A stretch of DNA of 54,439 nucleotides from Mycobacterium paraffinicum (GCF_001907675.1 NZ_MPNT01000036.1:1-54439), one strand, 5' to 3'. Shown: positions 1 through 8,386, numbered from the stretch's first letter. The notes: generated by a model not told the origin, from the letters alone. Numbers and translations are program-made.

Positions 1-63
1 CTCCTCAACGCCAGCGACAAGAACGCCGAAACGATTGCCCCCACAGCAGCTCTCACGGCATAG
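1..63 (+). CDS. C-terminal tail of a truncated upstream gene (uncertain)
   Basis: Frame 1 is open from the window edge to a TAG stop at 61-63 and would encode about 20 residues ending in ALTA. The length is too short to assign a family, and the frame could be open by chance. It is listed because the following methyltransferase has its own ribosome-binding site about 90 bp downstream, which leaves room for an upstream gene ending here. No function can be inferred. Confidence 0.25.
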   Translation, partial: LLNASDKNAETIAPTAALTA

Positions 64-160
64 TGAACAACCGCAGAGCCTCACGCGAACACGCGAATGC
101 TCTTACACCACTCCACGGGACGTGACCACGGCGACCGGCGTCATGCATCAAGGAGGACCA

Positions 161-1069
161 ATGAGTGTCGATGAACTTCCCACCGGTGTGGGGTGGACCG
201 GCCTGCTCATCGCATACATCCGAGCCCAGGAGACCCAGAGACAAGATCGCCTATTCGCCGACCCCCTAGCGATGGAATTCGTCGCTGCTGCCAGGCGCAG
301 TGAATCCGCGAGCGGCAACCGATTACCGCGCCTTGGCCCCGCTCAGGACGACGGTTCGTCGGCGCTGTGGGAGCTCTTCAGCTTCTACTTCACGCTGCGC
401 ACTCCGTTTTACGACCGCCGACTTCTTGACGCAATCGATGCGGGATGTCGCCAAGTAGTACTGCTTGGAGCAGGATTCGACACTCGCGCCTTCCGGCTGG
501 GTCTGGCCGACGACACGACAGTTTTCGAAGTCGATCAGGCGGCAGTCCTGAAGTTCAAAGAACGTGTCCTTGCCCGCACTGGAGCCGTCCCCGACTGCGC
601 GCGTGTGTCCGTGGTGGCTGATCTGCGCCAAGATCTGTCGTATCCACTGCGCGCCGCAGGATTTGACCCGACGCAGCCAACAGTGTGGATTGCCGAAGGC
701 CTGCTGATGTACTTCTCCCGGGAGCAGGCCGATCGGCTGCTTTCCGATGTTACGACGTGGTCGGCCCCCGGCAGCAGAATTATCGGTGAGTACTTCACCC
801 GCCGCTGGGAAGATGACGACATCGATTACGACAGACTCGATGATCGAGATCAGGCCGCCTGGGACCTGCTGATGACGGAGTTTCTCTACGGTCCGATATC
901 GGATAGTCCCGGTGATTGGCTTTCATCTCACGGGTGGGGCCCCGGCGAAACTACGACCGTAGCGGAATTAGGGCGCAATGGTATGCGCGCGCTGCCCGCG
1001 CAATTCCGCCGATCCCATGGGGTAGACGTCTGGCTGTTCGACGGCTCGATACCTGCCATTTCGCGCTAG
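161..1069 (+). CDS. SAM-dependent methyltransferase, leucine carboxyl methyltransferase-like (TIGR00027 type)
   Basis: This encodes a 302-residue class I methyltransferase of the large mycobacterial paralogue family related to leucine carboxyl methyltransferases. The SAM-binding motif VLLGAGFDTRAFR lies near residue 110, followed by an acidic strand end (FEVDQ) and the family motif WIAEGLLMYF near residue 190. The frame is open further upstream, but the ATG at 161 is chosen because AAGGAGGACC lies directly before it and the family's usual N-terminus begins here. Substrates of these paralogues are mostly unknown. A second family member is at 35290-36222. The two are clearly different in sequence, so this is not a local duplication. 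Confidence 0.92.
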   Translation: MSVDELPTGVGWTGLLIAYIRAQETQRQDRLFADPLAMEFVAAARRSESASGNRLPRLGPAQDDGSSALWELFSFYFTLRTPFYDRRLLDAIDAGCRQVVLLGAGFDTRAFRLGLADDTTVFEVDQAAVLKFKERVLARTGAVPDCARVSVVADLRQDLSYPLRAAGFDPTQPTVWIAEGLLMYFSREQADRLLSDVTTWSAPGSRIIGEYFTRRWEDDDIDYDRLDDRDQAAWDLLMTEFLYGPISDSPGDWLSSHGWGPGETTTVAELGRNGMRALPAQFRRSHGVDVWLFDGSIPAISR

Positions 1070-1078
1070 CAAGCCTGA

Positions 1079-1538
1079 CCAGCAGCCCTCGCCGGCCGAC
1101 ATCACCTTCACCATATCCAGGTCAGGAATGATCTTCGTTGGGTCCGTCAAGGGCTCCGCTGGCTGCGCGACGCCGTGATCCAAGCGTCATTGTTGACGTT
1201 CGGCAGACACATCATGGCGCTCGATATCGAAACCGGCCAAGCTATCGGCTCCGCTGCGCGAGGCGCGGCCATCACCGGAGTTCGCTTGGGCGCAGCTTAA
1301 ACCGGAAACCGCTGCCGCGATCGGCCGTCTCGAGGCCATATTTGAAGCAGACGGCCGCACAGTCTTATTCGAGTCGGTCCGCGAACTTATTGCCCAGCAG
1401 GTGGCCGACTGGAACGGTGAAGAACCCGGCCTGAGCCGAAGCTGGATGGCGACCGCAGTGGGCTCCTTTGATGAACTCGATCGGCACACAGGAAGCGCTT
1501 GCCGGCCATTGGTGTATATGCAACAATGGCACTTATGA
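1079..1538 (+). pseudogene. possible broken gene, family not recognised
   Basis: Two overlapping plus-strand frames look protein-like but neither is a complete gene. The first is open from 1079 to a TAA at 1298-1300 and contains LRWLRDAVIQASLLTFGRH. The second is open from 1197 to a TGA at 1536-1538 and contains FESVRELIAQQVADWNGEE; it has no ATG or convincing GTG start. A single frameshift in the overlap would join them. The terminal TGA overlaps the ATG of the MarR gene as ATGA, an arrangement typical of coupled genes. I do not recognise the family. This is the only content I see in the 465 bases between the methyltransferase and the MarR gene, and chance open frames in GC-rich DNA are a real alternative. 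Confidence 0.28.
1509..1527. promoter_or_regulatory. putative MarR operator, copy 1
   Basis: TTGGTGTATATGCAACAAT lies just before the MarR start. It has TTG/CAA ends typical of MarR-type operators. Its reverse complement matches 2016-2032, upstream of the SDR gene, at nearly every position (core TGTTGYATWTACACCAA). Two matched copies in front of a regulator and its neighbour suggest autoregulation and control of the SDR. If translation starts at 1535 the mRNA would be nearly leaderless. Confidence 0.45.
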
Positions 1539-1975
1539 GTGTTTCCCCGGTGGAGGAGATCGTCGGTGACTGCGTCGCGTTCCGCACCCGACTTCTCGGC
1601 CGGGCGATAACCGGTCTCTATGACGGCGCGTTGGAGGTCCACGGCCTGAGCATCGCTCAGCTCAACCTACTGGCGGCGCTGGGCAAGGTCGGCCCCTGCT
1701 CGCCGGCGCGGTTGGGCGAGCTGTTGCTGCTGGATCGATCCACGGTCAGCCGCAATCTGAGTCCGCTGCTCAAACAAGGCTGGGTGGCCGCGGTGTCTTC
1801 GGACGCCAAGGGGATCCGGGAGATCGAGCTGACCTCGTTGGGCCGCAAGAAGATCCGCGCCGTCATGCCCGCCTGGCGGCGAGCCCAAAAGCAGGCAACC
1901 GCGCTGCTTGGGACGCATGGAGTGGACGCGGTCAAGGCGCTGGCCAGCACGGTGGGGGACCTGCCTACCGATTGA
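1535..1975 (+). CDS. MarR-family transcriptional regulator
   Basis: This encodes a winged-helix repressor of about 146 residues, the usual MarR length. The recognition region reads LGELLLLDRSTVSRNLSPLL, followed by the wing (GWVAAVSSDAKGIREIELT) and a helical dimerisation tail. The start is uncertain: ATG codons at 1499, 1526 and 1535 are in frame. I prefer 1535 because the two earlier starts would place the putative operator inside the coding region. The downstream SDR begins about 70 bp after the stop and carries a matching operator before its ribosome-binding site, so the likely role is local repression in response to a small ligand. The ligand cannot be deduced. Confidence 0.9.
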   Translation: MSVSPVEEIVGDCVAFRTRLLGRAITGLYDGALEVHGLSIAQLNLLAALGKVGPCSPARLGELLLLDRSTVSRNLSPLLKQGWVAAVSSDAKGIREIELTSLGRKKIRAVMPAWRRAQKQATALLGTHGVDAVKALASTVGDLPTD

Positions 1976-2015
1976 CAACCACCCCTCGGCGGAGTGGAAG
2001 TTCCAACTAACCGAA

Positions 2016-2032
2016 TGTTGTATTTACACCAA
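2016..2032. promoter_or_regulatory. putative MarR operator, copy 2
   Basis: TGTTGTATTTACACCAA is a near-identical, oppositely oriented copy of the site at 1509-1527. It sits immediately upstream of the strong ribosome-binding site AAAGGAGAA (2031-2039) of the SDR gene. A repressor bound here could block initiation from a promoter ending close to this point. Confidence 0.45.
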
Positions 2033-2043
2033 AGGAGAATCAC

Positions 2044-2936
2044 ATGAAACGCGACTTCACCGATCAGGTCGTGCTGATCACCGGGCCTCCAAAGGGCTCG
2101 GCAAGGGCATCGCCTTGGAGTTCGCCAGGCGGGGTGCCGCGGTGGTCCTGGTTGCGCGCTCAGCCGGCCCGCTCGAACAGCTCGCAAAGCAGATCCGCCT
2201 GCTGGGCGGCCAGGCACTGGCGGTGCCGACCGACGTGACGTCCCCACAGGAGGTCAGCGCCGTGGTGAGTAAGACGATGGACCGATTCGGCAGGATCGAC
2301 GTGTTGGTCAACAACGCCGGCATTGCCAAAGTCGGTCCCGTCGAGTCTTCCACATTCGCCGAGGACGCCCGACAAACCATGCAGGCCAGCCTGTTTGGTG
2401 CGATCAGCCTGACCCAGCAGGTGCTGCCCATCATGCGTCGGCAGGGCTCGGGCACGGTGGTCAACATGTCGTCGGTCATGGGCCGCAAAGCCATCGCCCG
2501 CTTTGGCTCCTACGGACTGGTGATGCACGCGATGTCGGGATTCTCCGACGCACTTCGCCAGGAGTTGGCGGGCACGAAGATCAAGGTGTCGGTGATCTAT
2601 CCGGCGCTGACCGCCACCACGCTGCTCGAAGAGGTCGACGAGGCCGACATGCCGCCGGCGTTTCGCTACCTGACTCCGCTGACGGTCGACGAGGTATCCC
2701 GCGCTGTGGTCACCGCTGTTCGCCGCGGCAAGCGCCGCGTCGTGATCCCGAGGATCGTCACGTTGCTGCTAGTCACCGAAGCGATCTCCTCACGCGTGGC
2801 CGACCTTTTCCTTACCGGGCTGGCGCGCTACCGCTGGTTTGGCTGGGCGGTAGGGCTAAGTCGCGGAAAGACCTACCACCAGAGCATCTCGCCCAGCCCT
2901 GCCTCGGCCGGACACCACCGCGTCCACGTTGGGTGA
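2044..2936 (+). pseudogene. short-chain dehydrogenase/reductase with apparent 1-bp frameshift
   Basis: The ATG at 2044 follows a clear ribosome-binding site and starts MKRDFTDQVVLITG, the first strand of an SDR Rossmann fold. The cofactor motif then continues (ASKGLGKG) in another frame. Adding one G to the GGG at 2083-2085 restores the expected TGASKGLGKG, so one base appears to be missing. The rest is a typical SDR: NNAG near residue 90, the catalytic serine in VVNMSS, and Tyr in SYGLVMHAM. The usual YxxxK lysine is replaced by Met (YGLVM). The protein would have about 297 residues with a hydrophobic C-terminal part. Both the frameshift and the lysine loss suggest decay, but a homopolymer sequencing error could explain the first. 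The gene probably answers to the MarR regulator upstream. Confidence 0.8.
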
Positions 2937-3078
2937 TGTCGCCCACGCCCAATCCGGCTAGCACAGGACTATTTCAACCTCCGGCCGTGTTGCGTCATGA
3001 GAATGCCTAGGGCTGTGACGAACTGATAGCCACGACGCCCGTCTCGCAAGCATTCATTCGCACGAAGGAGTCGAACTT

Positions 3079-4392
3079 GTGAGCTCGCCGTCTTTGCACT
3101 TCAACGCTTTCATCTGGCCGAACGGCTATCACGAGGCCGCGTGGCGTGTCGTCGACGGCGATGTACGCAATGTGCTGGGTCTGTCCTATTACACGGATAT
3201 CGCGCGCATCGCCGAACGCGGGCTGATGGACTCGATCTTCTTGGCCGACAACATCGCCATCGCCGAATATCGCGCCACGTACCTGCCTCAGACGCAGTTC
3301 GACCCGATAGCGGTGCTCTCGGCGCAGGCAGCAGTCACCGATCGCATCGGGCTGATCGGGACTGGCTCGACGACCTACAGCAAGCCGTGGGAGCTGGCTC
3401 GCCGCTTCGCGACGCTCGATCACCTCAGTGGCGGCCGCGCCGGCTGGAACATCGTCACCACCGTCACTCCGCTGGCCGCCGCCGCCTTCGGTGAGCGATT
3501 CCATCCCGAGCACGCCGACCGCTACGCGCAGGCCCACGAGTTCGTCGACGCCGTCACCCACGTCTGGGACAGCTGGGAGGACGACGCGGTCATCGGCGAC
3601 CGCGACCGCGGCGTGTGGGCAGACCGCGCCAAGTTGCACGCGCCGCGCTTTCACGGCAAGTACTACGACGTCGAGGGCGTCCAGCCATTTCCGCGCAGCC
3701 CGCAGGGGCATCCGGTACTCGTTCAAGCGGGACAATCTGCCGCAGGCGTTGGGCTTGCCGCGCGATACGCCGAAGTGGTCTTCTCCGGACCGCCCTCACT
3801 TGAGGCGGCGGTCGCTTTCCGAGCCAACCTTCACGAACAGGCCGCGGCCCTAGGACGAAAGCCCGATCAGGTGCTGGTGCTGCCCGCATTGATGATCACA
3901 CTCGGCGGTACCGAAGCCGAAGCTCGAGCACGCGCACAGCGCCTCGAAGACCTGGAGAACCCCGAGTTTCGTTGGCAGAACACTCTTTACACAGCGGGGC
4001 TTGACCCGGACGGCTTCGATCCCGATGTTCCGCTGCCTGCCGAACTCTGGGCCGAGCGGTCGGCGCCGTCAAGCCGCGCCGAGCAGCTCTTTGCAGCCTC
4101 GCGCGCGCGGCCGGAGGCCTCGTTGAGGGAGATCGCCAAGCAGGTGACTGGCGGACTGGCGGGACAGACGCATTTCATCGGCACGCCGGAGCAGCTGGCC
4201 GACCATGTGACCGCGTGGCAGGACGCAGGCGCAGTCGACGGGTTCACCATCATGGGATCGACGTTGCCGCACGAACTTACGACGTTCGTCGACCATGTCG
4301 TTCCCATCCTGCAGCGCCGCGGCCGATTCCGCACCGAGTACGCCGGGCCCACACTGCGCGATCACCTTGGGCTTGAACGGCCGGCCAAATAG
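3079..4392 (+). CDS. LLM-class flavin-dependent monooxygenase, NtaA/SnaA/DszA family
   Basis: This 437-residue protein belongs to the bacterial-luciferase-like group that includes nitrilotriacetate monooxygenase A, SnaA and DszA. These enzymes use reduced FMN from a separate reductase to oxidise amines, sulfones or similar compounds. Family signatures are the N-terminal FNAFIWPNGYHEAAWR, the strand IGLIGTGSTTYSKPWELARRF near residue 100 and GRAGWNIVTT near residue 125. The GTG start at 3079 is preceded by GAAGGAG and matches the family N-terminus. No partner flavin reductase is adjacent, so it must draw FMNH2 from elsewhere. The gene ends 8 bp from the convergent methyltransferase gene. The substrate is unknown. 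Confidence 0.93.
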   Translation: MSSPSLHFNAFIWPNGYHEAAWRVVDGDVRNVLGLSYYTDIARIAERGLMDSIFLADNIAIAEYRATYLPQTQFDPIAVLSAQAAVTDRIGLIGTGSTTYSKPWELARRFATLDHLSGGRAGWNIVTTVTPLAAAAFGERFHPEHADRYAQAHEFVDAVTHVWDSWEDDAVIGDRDRGVWADRAKLHAPRFHGKYYDVEGVQPFPRSPQGHPVLVQAGQSAAGVGLAARYAEVVFSGPPSLEAAVAFRANLHEQAAALGRKPDQVLVLPALMITLGGTEAEARARAQRLEDLENPEFRWQNTLYTAGLDPDGFDPDVPLPAELWAERSAPSSRAEQLFAASRARPEASLREIAKQVTGGLAGQTHFIGTPEQLADHVTAWQDAGAVDGFTIMGSTLPHELTTFVDHVVPILQRRGRFRTEYAGPTLRDHLGLERPAK

Positions 4393-4400
4393 CGTCTTCC

Positions 4401-5417
4401 TTAAAATTCGTCGCGGTCGACGACGAAGCGGACCTGGCAGGCTTTGTGGATATTGCCCGGGCGGAAGCCCACCACGTCGGTATCTACGACACGGAAGCCC
4501 AGGCTGCCAAAGAGCGAATGCCACTCGCTAATCCGTTTAAATTGGCAGCCGAAGTTCATATCGACAAGGCCCTGCGCGACGGCGTTACCAAAGAAATCAA
4601 TAAGCACAAGCGCCCGAAATTGATCGCTTTCATCCAGTTTATTAAATTCGCTAAGCTCAGTCTGTCCCGCTGCAGCACCCAGGGGGACTGCGGCGACGGC
4701 GTAGGTGTCTTCCTCGATAACCAACCGCCGGGCAACACGTCGCAAATTAATCAACAGTGGAATCAGATCTGGCTCGTCAACGTGATGGAGCACGGTTTTG
4801 ACGATCGCACTGTCGAACGTGTCGTCCGCATAGGGGACGTCAACAGGCGACGCCATCTGCCGGAAGGGTAGATGGCCAGCTTCCGGGCCGCGGTAGTCCA
4901 TGACATCGGTGGTGTAGCAGTTATAACCGGCGCGCGCGATCAGCGCAGCTAAATGACCGCGACCGCTGCCGAAGTCGAGGACTTTGCTACCGCTAATGGC
5001 GTCGGCGAGATTGTTGAAGTCCTGTACCGGCTTGCGTTGCGACTTATACGCCGAGTAGCCCTCGCTGAACCATGACCCGTCACCCTCGGATGTGAAGAAT
5101 CGTGTGTGCACCTCTTCAGCCGCTTGATAGAGCTCGCGCCCATTATCAGCTGCCAGCAAATACTTGCACACGTCCCCCAGGACGGCACGTATATTGCTGG
5201 AGTGACGAGGAAAGTGGGATTTGTAACTCTTCTCCAGTACTGACAAAGTGAAGTTCAGGGCTGTGGTTTCGTGCTGCAAAATCTCATGGATGAACTCGTA
5301 TTGCGCTCGTTTGGTGGTTGTCGACACCAACAATCCTTTCGTCGCGCACGCTTCGAAAGCCCGACGCGGCGTCATTGGGTAGCGACAGGCGGAGGCAAAG
5401 AATTTGATTAAACGCAT
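4401..5417 (-). CDS. class I SAM-dependent methyltransferase, AT-richer than neighbours
   Basis: This encodes a roughly 338-residue protein whose C-terminal half is a class I methyltransferase. The SAM motif VLDFGSGRGHLAAL is followed by an acidic strand end (YTTDVMDY), the DDTFDSAIVKTVLHHVDEP segment and a later IEED strand. The N-terminal 130 residues are helical and not assigned. The reading frame extends to a TTG at 5435; I chose the ATG at 5417, though neither has a clear ribosome-binding site. Codon use is noticeably more AT-rich than in flanking genes (many AAT, TTA, ATT codons), and the upstream DNA is AT-rich as well, which suggests acquisition from elsewhere. The substrate is unknown. 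Confidence 0.85.
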   Translation of the reverse strand: MRLIKFFASACRYPMTPRRAFEACATKGLLVSTTTKRAQYEFIHEILQHETTALNFTLSVLEKSYKSHFPRHSSNIRAVLGDVCKYLLAADNGRELYQAAEEVHTRFFTSEGDGSWFSEGYSAYKSQRKPVQDFNNLADAISGSKVLDFGSGRGHLAALIARAGYNCYTTDVMDYRGPEAGHLPFRQMASPVDVPYADDTFDSAIVKTVLHHVDEPDLIPLLINLRRVARRLVIEEDTYAVAAVPLGAAAGQTELSEFNKLDESDQFRALVLIDFFGNAVAQGLVDMNFGCQFKRISEWHSLFGSLGFRVVDTDVVGFRPGNIHKACQVRFVVDRDEF

Positions 5418-5778
5418 GATATCAGCACGATGCAAATTGAAGGCATGTGCTAAAACTGGTTAAATTTTTCTTGATTCTCCTTTACAACAGCGCCAGACCC
5501 GCGTATTAGCAAAGATGACCGATCCGCGACGGCGCCACACCTCTTTTCCTCGACGCTGATTGGCGGAGGTCGCTGACGTGGTGTTCTGATCGCAGACGAA
5601 TGCGAGTGCGCCGCTCACCGCGGTCTGGCCACCGCCGGGCACCATCGTCGCGGGCAAACCGAAATCTTCCCGTGCGCCTGGCGAACTGCTGCACGCCGGT
5701 TGCGTGTCGGCGGGCAGATGTGTGGGCAGCGACACACCTCCCGATGCTTGGACCGGGTGCCCGTTAGGGTGGCCACCT
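5418..5778. other. 361-bp intergenic region between divergent genes
   Basis: The first 60 bases next to the methyltransferase are AT-rich and could hold its promoter; the rest is GC-rich. A minus-strand open frame (5460-5876) crosses the region, but it overlaps the well-supported HAD gene and I recognise no domain. I see no RNA gene or strong hairpin. Confidence 0.4.
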
Positions 5779-6438
5779 ATGGTGGTGCTGCGCGGCAAGC
5801 GGATCTTGTGCGACATCGACGGCACCTTGATCGACTCGACCGCCACAGTCGAACAGTCCTGGCGTACATGGGCCAACGAATACGGCGTCGACTACGAAGT
5901 GGTACGAGAGGTCTGTCATGGCAGGCGCACCGAGGACACTGTCGCGCAATTCGTAGCACCGCACGACCTGGTCGCAGCGACAGCTCGTCAACTCGCTCTG
6001 CAAGAGTTGGCTGATCTCGACGGTGTCTTGGAGCTACCCGGAGCGCGCCGACTGCTTGATGCTCTGCCGCATAGTTACTGGGCCGCGGTGACTTCCGGGC
6101 CCCGCTCGTTGATGGCTGCTCGCCTGGCCGCGGCGCGGCTCCCAGCCCCGACGTTGCTGATCGCGGCAGAAGATGTATCGAACGGCAAGCCAAACCCCGA
6201 GAGCTACCTCAAGGCCGCTGCGGCGTTGGGCGTCGAGGCGCGGGAGTGCCTGGTTGTGGAAGATGCGCCGGCGGGCGTCGGTGCCGGCCGAGCCGCGGGG
6301 GCGCAAGTGCTCGCCGTCACGACCACTCACCGCGCCGCCGAACTCGCGGACGCCGACGTCGTCGTAACCGATCTGTCCTGCGTAAGTGTCAAAGTCACCG
6401 ACGGTGGTGTCGAGTTACTGGTCACCGAAAGCCGTTGA
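5779..6438 (+). CDS. HAD-superfamily phosphatase
   Basis: This is a 219-residue haloacid-dehalogenase-fold hydrolase of the beta-phosphoglucomutase/sugar-phosphatase type. Motif I is DIDGTLIDS at residues 12-20 with nucleophile Asp12 and acid Asp14. An alpha-helical cap follows, then motif II (VTSG), motif III lysine in NGKPNPESY and motif IV in VVEDAPAG. All catalytic positions are present. The frame is open further upstream, but the ATG at 5779 gives the usual short N-terminus (MVVLRGKRILCDIDG). The likely reaction is dephosphorylation of a small phosphorylated metabolite, possibly a sugar phosphate; the specificity cannot be read. It stands alone, with a hydrolase remnant on the opposite strand downstream. 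Confidence 0.88.
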   Translation: MVVLRGKRILCDIDGTLIDSTATVEQSWRTWANEYGVDYEVVREVCHGRRTEDTVAQFVAPHDLVAATARQLALQELADLDGVLELPGARRLLDALPHSYWAAVTSGPRSLMAARLAAARLPAPTLLIAAEDVSNGKPNPESYLKAAAALGVEARECLVVEDAPAGVGAGRAAGAQVLAVTTTHRAAELADADVVVTDLSCVSVKVTDGGVELLVTESR

Positions 6439-6461
6439 CAACAACCCGCATTACGCGACCG

Positions 6462-6602
6462 CGAATGGCCGATGACGATCGGCTTGACCGTCGGGTTGCC
6501 GATGATGCCCGCGTAATGGTTGACGACATCGGCAATGTCAACGTCGTTCGTGGCGTCGGGATCGCGTCGCCCATCCAGCAGGCTCATAGCGCCCAGTCGC
6601 AC
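6462..6602 (-). pseudogene. alpha/beta-hydrolase fragment
   Basis: On the minus strand this stretch reads DGRRDPDATNDVDIADVV followed by NHYAGIIGNPTVKPIVIGHS. That matches the segment ending at the nucleophile elbow of a common actinobacterial alpha/beta-hydrolase family, where RRDP...VDHY...KPIVIGHS is usually followed by FGG. After GHS the homology stops and the frame runs into the antisense of the HAD gene. Neither the N-terminus nor the rest of the enzyme is present. I read it as a relict left by deletion, based only on resemblance. Confidence 0.4.
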
Positions 6603-6627
6603 GCGTAACGCGCGCTATCGTCTGCGG

Positions 6628-7167
6628 GTGGCCATATCGACTCCGGTAAGCGCAGCGGTCGTGACATTGCTCGCGATGACGGCTTGCGCAACGGCGCCGC
6701 TCGGCGCTGCCGACCCGACACCCCAACAGTCGCCGTTTCCGACGGGCAAAGCCGGCACCACCATCCATGTCACGGAATACAGCGCCGCGACCGCCGACGT
6801 CACGCTCAACAACGTGAGCTGGGTTTCGGGCTGTACCGCGAGCGGAGCGGGTTGCAACGTCATCGAGCTCACCATCGTCGGCAAGTCGGACACGCCATTC
6901 AGCTACGGCGAGGCCTACGTCACTGCCGCGTCGTCGCCGTGGAGGCAAGACCCTTACCGGGACGTCGAACGCGGCTCGTTGACGGTTGACTACCAGAAGA
7001 TCAACAAGACGCCGCCCCTGCGCTCGGGCAGTGTCGCCAACGGCCAGACCGCCCACGGATACATCGCCTACGACACCGTCAACCAGGGTGACGTGTACAT
7101 CGAGTTCAATGACCCCAACGCTCCGGCGGCGCCCACCCCACTAGCGGGCTGGAAAGTCCACACCTAG
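6628..7167 (+). CDS. putative secreted lipoprotein, DUF4352/MPT63-like fold
   Basis: This encodes about 179 residues. The N-terminus is a signal sequence with a possible lipobox (LLAMTAC) about 20 residues in, followed by a Pro-rich linker. The remainder is beta-rich with a G-x-T-I-H-V-T start, two cysteines (SGCTASGAGCNV) and a late NGQTAHGYIAYDTV segment. That layout resembles the Ig-like secreted MPT63 and DUF4352 proteins, though overall similarity is weak. I chose the GTG at 6628, which starts directly at the signal peptide, over the ATG at 6520, whose first 36 residues look non-coding. The role is unknown; it is probably anchored at the outer face of the membrane. Confidence 0.7.
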   Translation: MAISTPVSAAVVTLLAMTACATAPLGAADPTPQQSPFPTGKAGTTIHVTEYSAATADVTLNNVSWVSGCTASGAGCNVIELTIVGKSDTPFSYGEAYVTAASSPWRQDPYRDVERGSLTVDYQKINKTPPLRSGSVANGQTAHGYIAYDTVNQGDVYIEFNDPNAPAAPTPLAGWKVHT

Positions 7168-7249
7168 CGTCGAAGAGCCAGTTGGTAGGGCTCAAAGATA
7201 GACTTTCGGCGTCGGAGTTCCAGGCGGCGCCGGTGATGCTTGGGTCGCA

Positions 7250-8386
7250 GTGACCGCCGAAGGTGAGAGTCGGTGGTGCGCGGTGAACGAGTCGGGAAGC
7301 GACGCCCCTCCCGCCGCGCTGGAAGTCATGCGTTCCGACGAGGAAGCGGCCAACGGTTTCCGGGAGTGGCTGGCCGCTGCGGAGCGGGCCGGTCAACGAG
7401 TCCTGCGGCAACCAGACGGCACCTACGTGTTGTGGCGGCGCGACGACGTGCTCGCCGCCATGCGCGACGGTGACCTATTCGCCAGCCGTCAAGGCGAGCT
7501 GATGCCCGGCAATCCGCCGTTCGGCCCGTACCGGAAAATCATGGTCGAGCAGTTGTTCACCCCGGGCAATTCGCGGGACATGCTCAAGCCCGTGCGCGCG
7601 ATCATCGAACAATGCGTGGGCGCCGTGGTGACACAGCTAGACCGCTGCGATGGTGCGGGCGTCGCCGAGGTTGTCTGGCGCGCGGCATTCGTCACGGTCT
7701 GCGGACTGCCGACGCACACCGCACCCGACGCGGTCAACACGCAATTGGTGGCGGCGATGCGCCGTGCCCCGCTGGGCGGCCCCAATGTGATCAGCCTCCT
7801 CGCCAACGAACCGCTGACCGATGAAGAAGTCCTTGGGCTGATGGCCTCGGTGGGCCGCGGCTTCATTTTCGCGGCGATCGCCATCAGGGCCGGACTGGCG
7901 GTACTGGCGCGAAACCCGATGCTGCAGCGGGAGCTACGCGAAAAACCGGACCGGCAACGCAGGTTCGTCGAGGAGCTGCTGCGGCTGGACGGTGGGGCGA
8001 AAACCGTTTCCCGGATCACCAGTCGCGGCGTGACAATCGGCGAAACGACGATTCCAGCTGGGGCACTTGTCGAGCTATGTGTCGGATTCGTTCATCGCGA
8101 CGAGGCCGACGATATGTCCGGCCATGATATCAAACTCGATGGCCCGCAGAGGAATTGGAGTTTCGGGGGAGGCCCGCACCGGTGTCCGGCATCGCACATT
8201 GCCCGCGACCTGCTGGTGGTGTTCTTCGAAGTGTGGCTAGCCAAAATCCCGTTCTTCTGGTTCGACTGGAACGGCGGCGATGTGCCCAAAGCGTGGTATC
8301 CCAAACCCTACAGCCCTTCGCCCACCACGATCTTTGAAGGTTGGTTCCCCGTTCGCGTACCACTCAGGTGGCGACCGGACCGGTAG
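7250..8386 (+). CDS. cytochrome P450, atypical I-helix
   Basis: This 378-residue protein has the P450 heme-binding loop FGGGPHRCPASHIAR with the axial thiolate at Cys312 and an ExxR motif (EELLR, residues 241-245). It is shorter than typical bacterial P450s of about 400 residues. The region expected to be the I-helix reads LMASVGRGFIFAAIAIRAG and lacks the AGxxT acid/threonine pair that normally helps activate oxygen. The C-terminus ends in an unusual Trp/Pro-rich tail. No ferredoxin or reductase is adjacent. The GTG at 7250 is used, but a later GTG at 7283 is also possible. The substrate is unknown; a non-standard reaction is plausible but is inference. Confidence 0.9.
   Translation: MTAEGESRWCAVNESGSDAPPAALEVMRSDEEAANGFREWLAAAERAGQRVLRQPDGTYVLWRRDDVLAAMRDGDLFASRQGELMPGNPPFGPYRKIMVEQLFTPGNSRDMLKPVRAIIEQCVGAVVTQLDRCDGAGVAEVVWRAAFVTVCGLPTHTAPDAVNTQLVAAMRRAPLGGPNVISLLANEPLTDEEVLGLMASVGRGFIFAAIAIRAGLAVLARNPMLQRELREKPDRQRRFVEELLRLDGGAKTVSRITSRGVTIGETTIPAGALVELCVGFVHRDEADDMSGHDIKLDGPQRNWSFGGGPHRCPASHIARDLLVVFFEVWLAKIPFFWFDWNGGDVPKAWYPKPYSPSPTTIFEGWFPVRVPLRWRPDR

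Noticed and set aside
5460..5876. 138-codon minus-strand open frame
   Set aside because: It overlaps the well-supported HAD phosphatase start, has no recognisable domain and an odd Arg/Ser composition.
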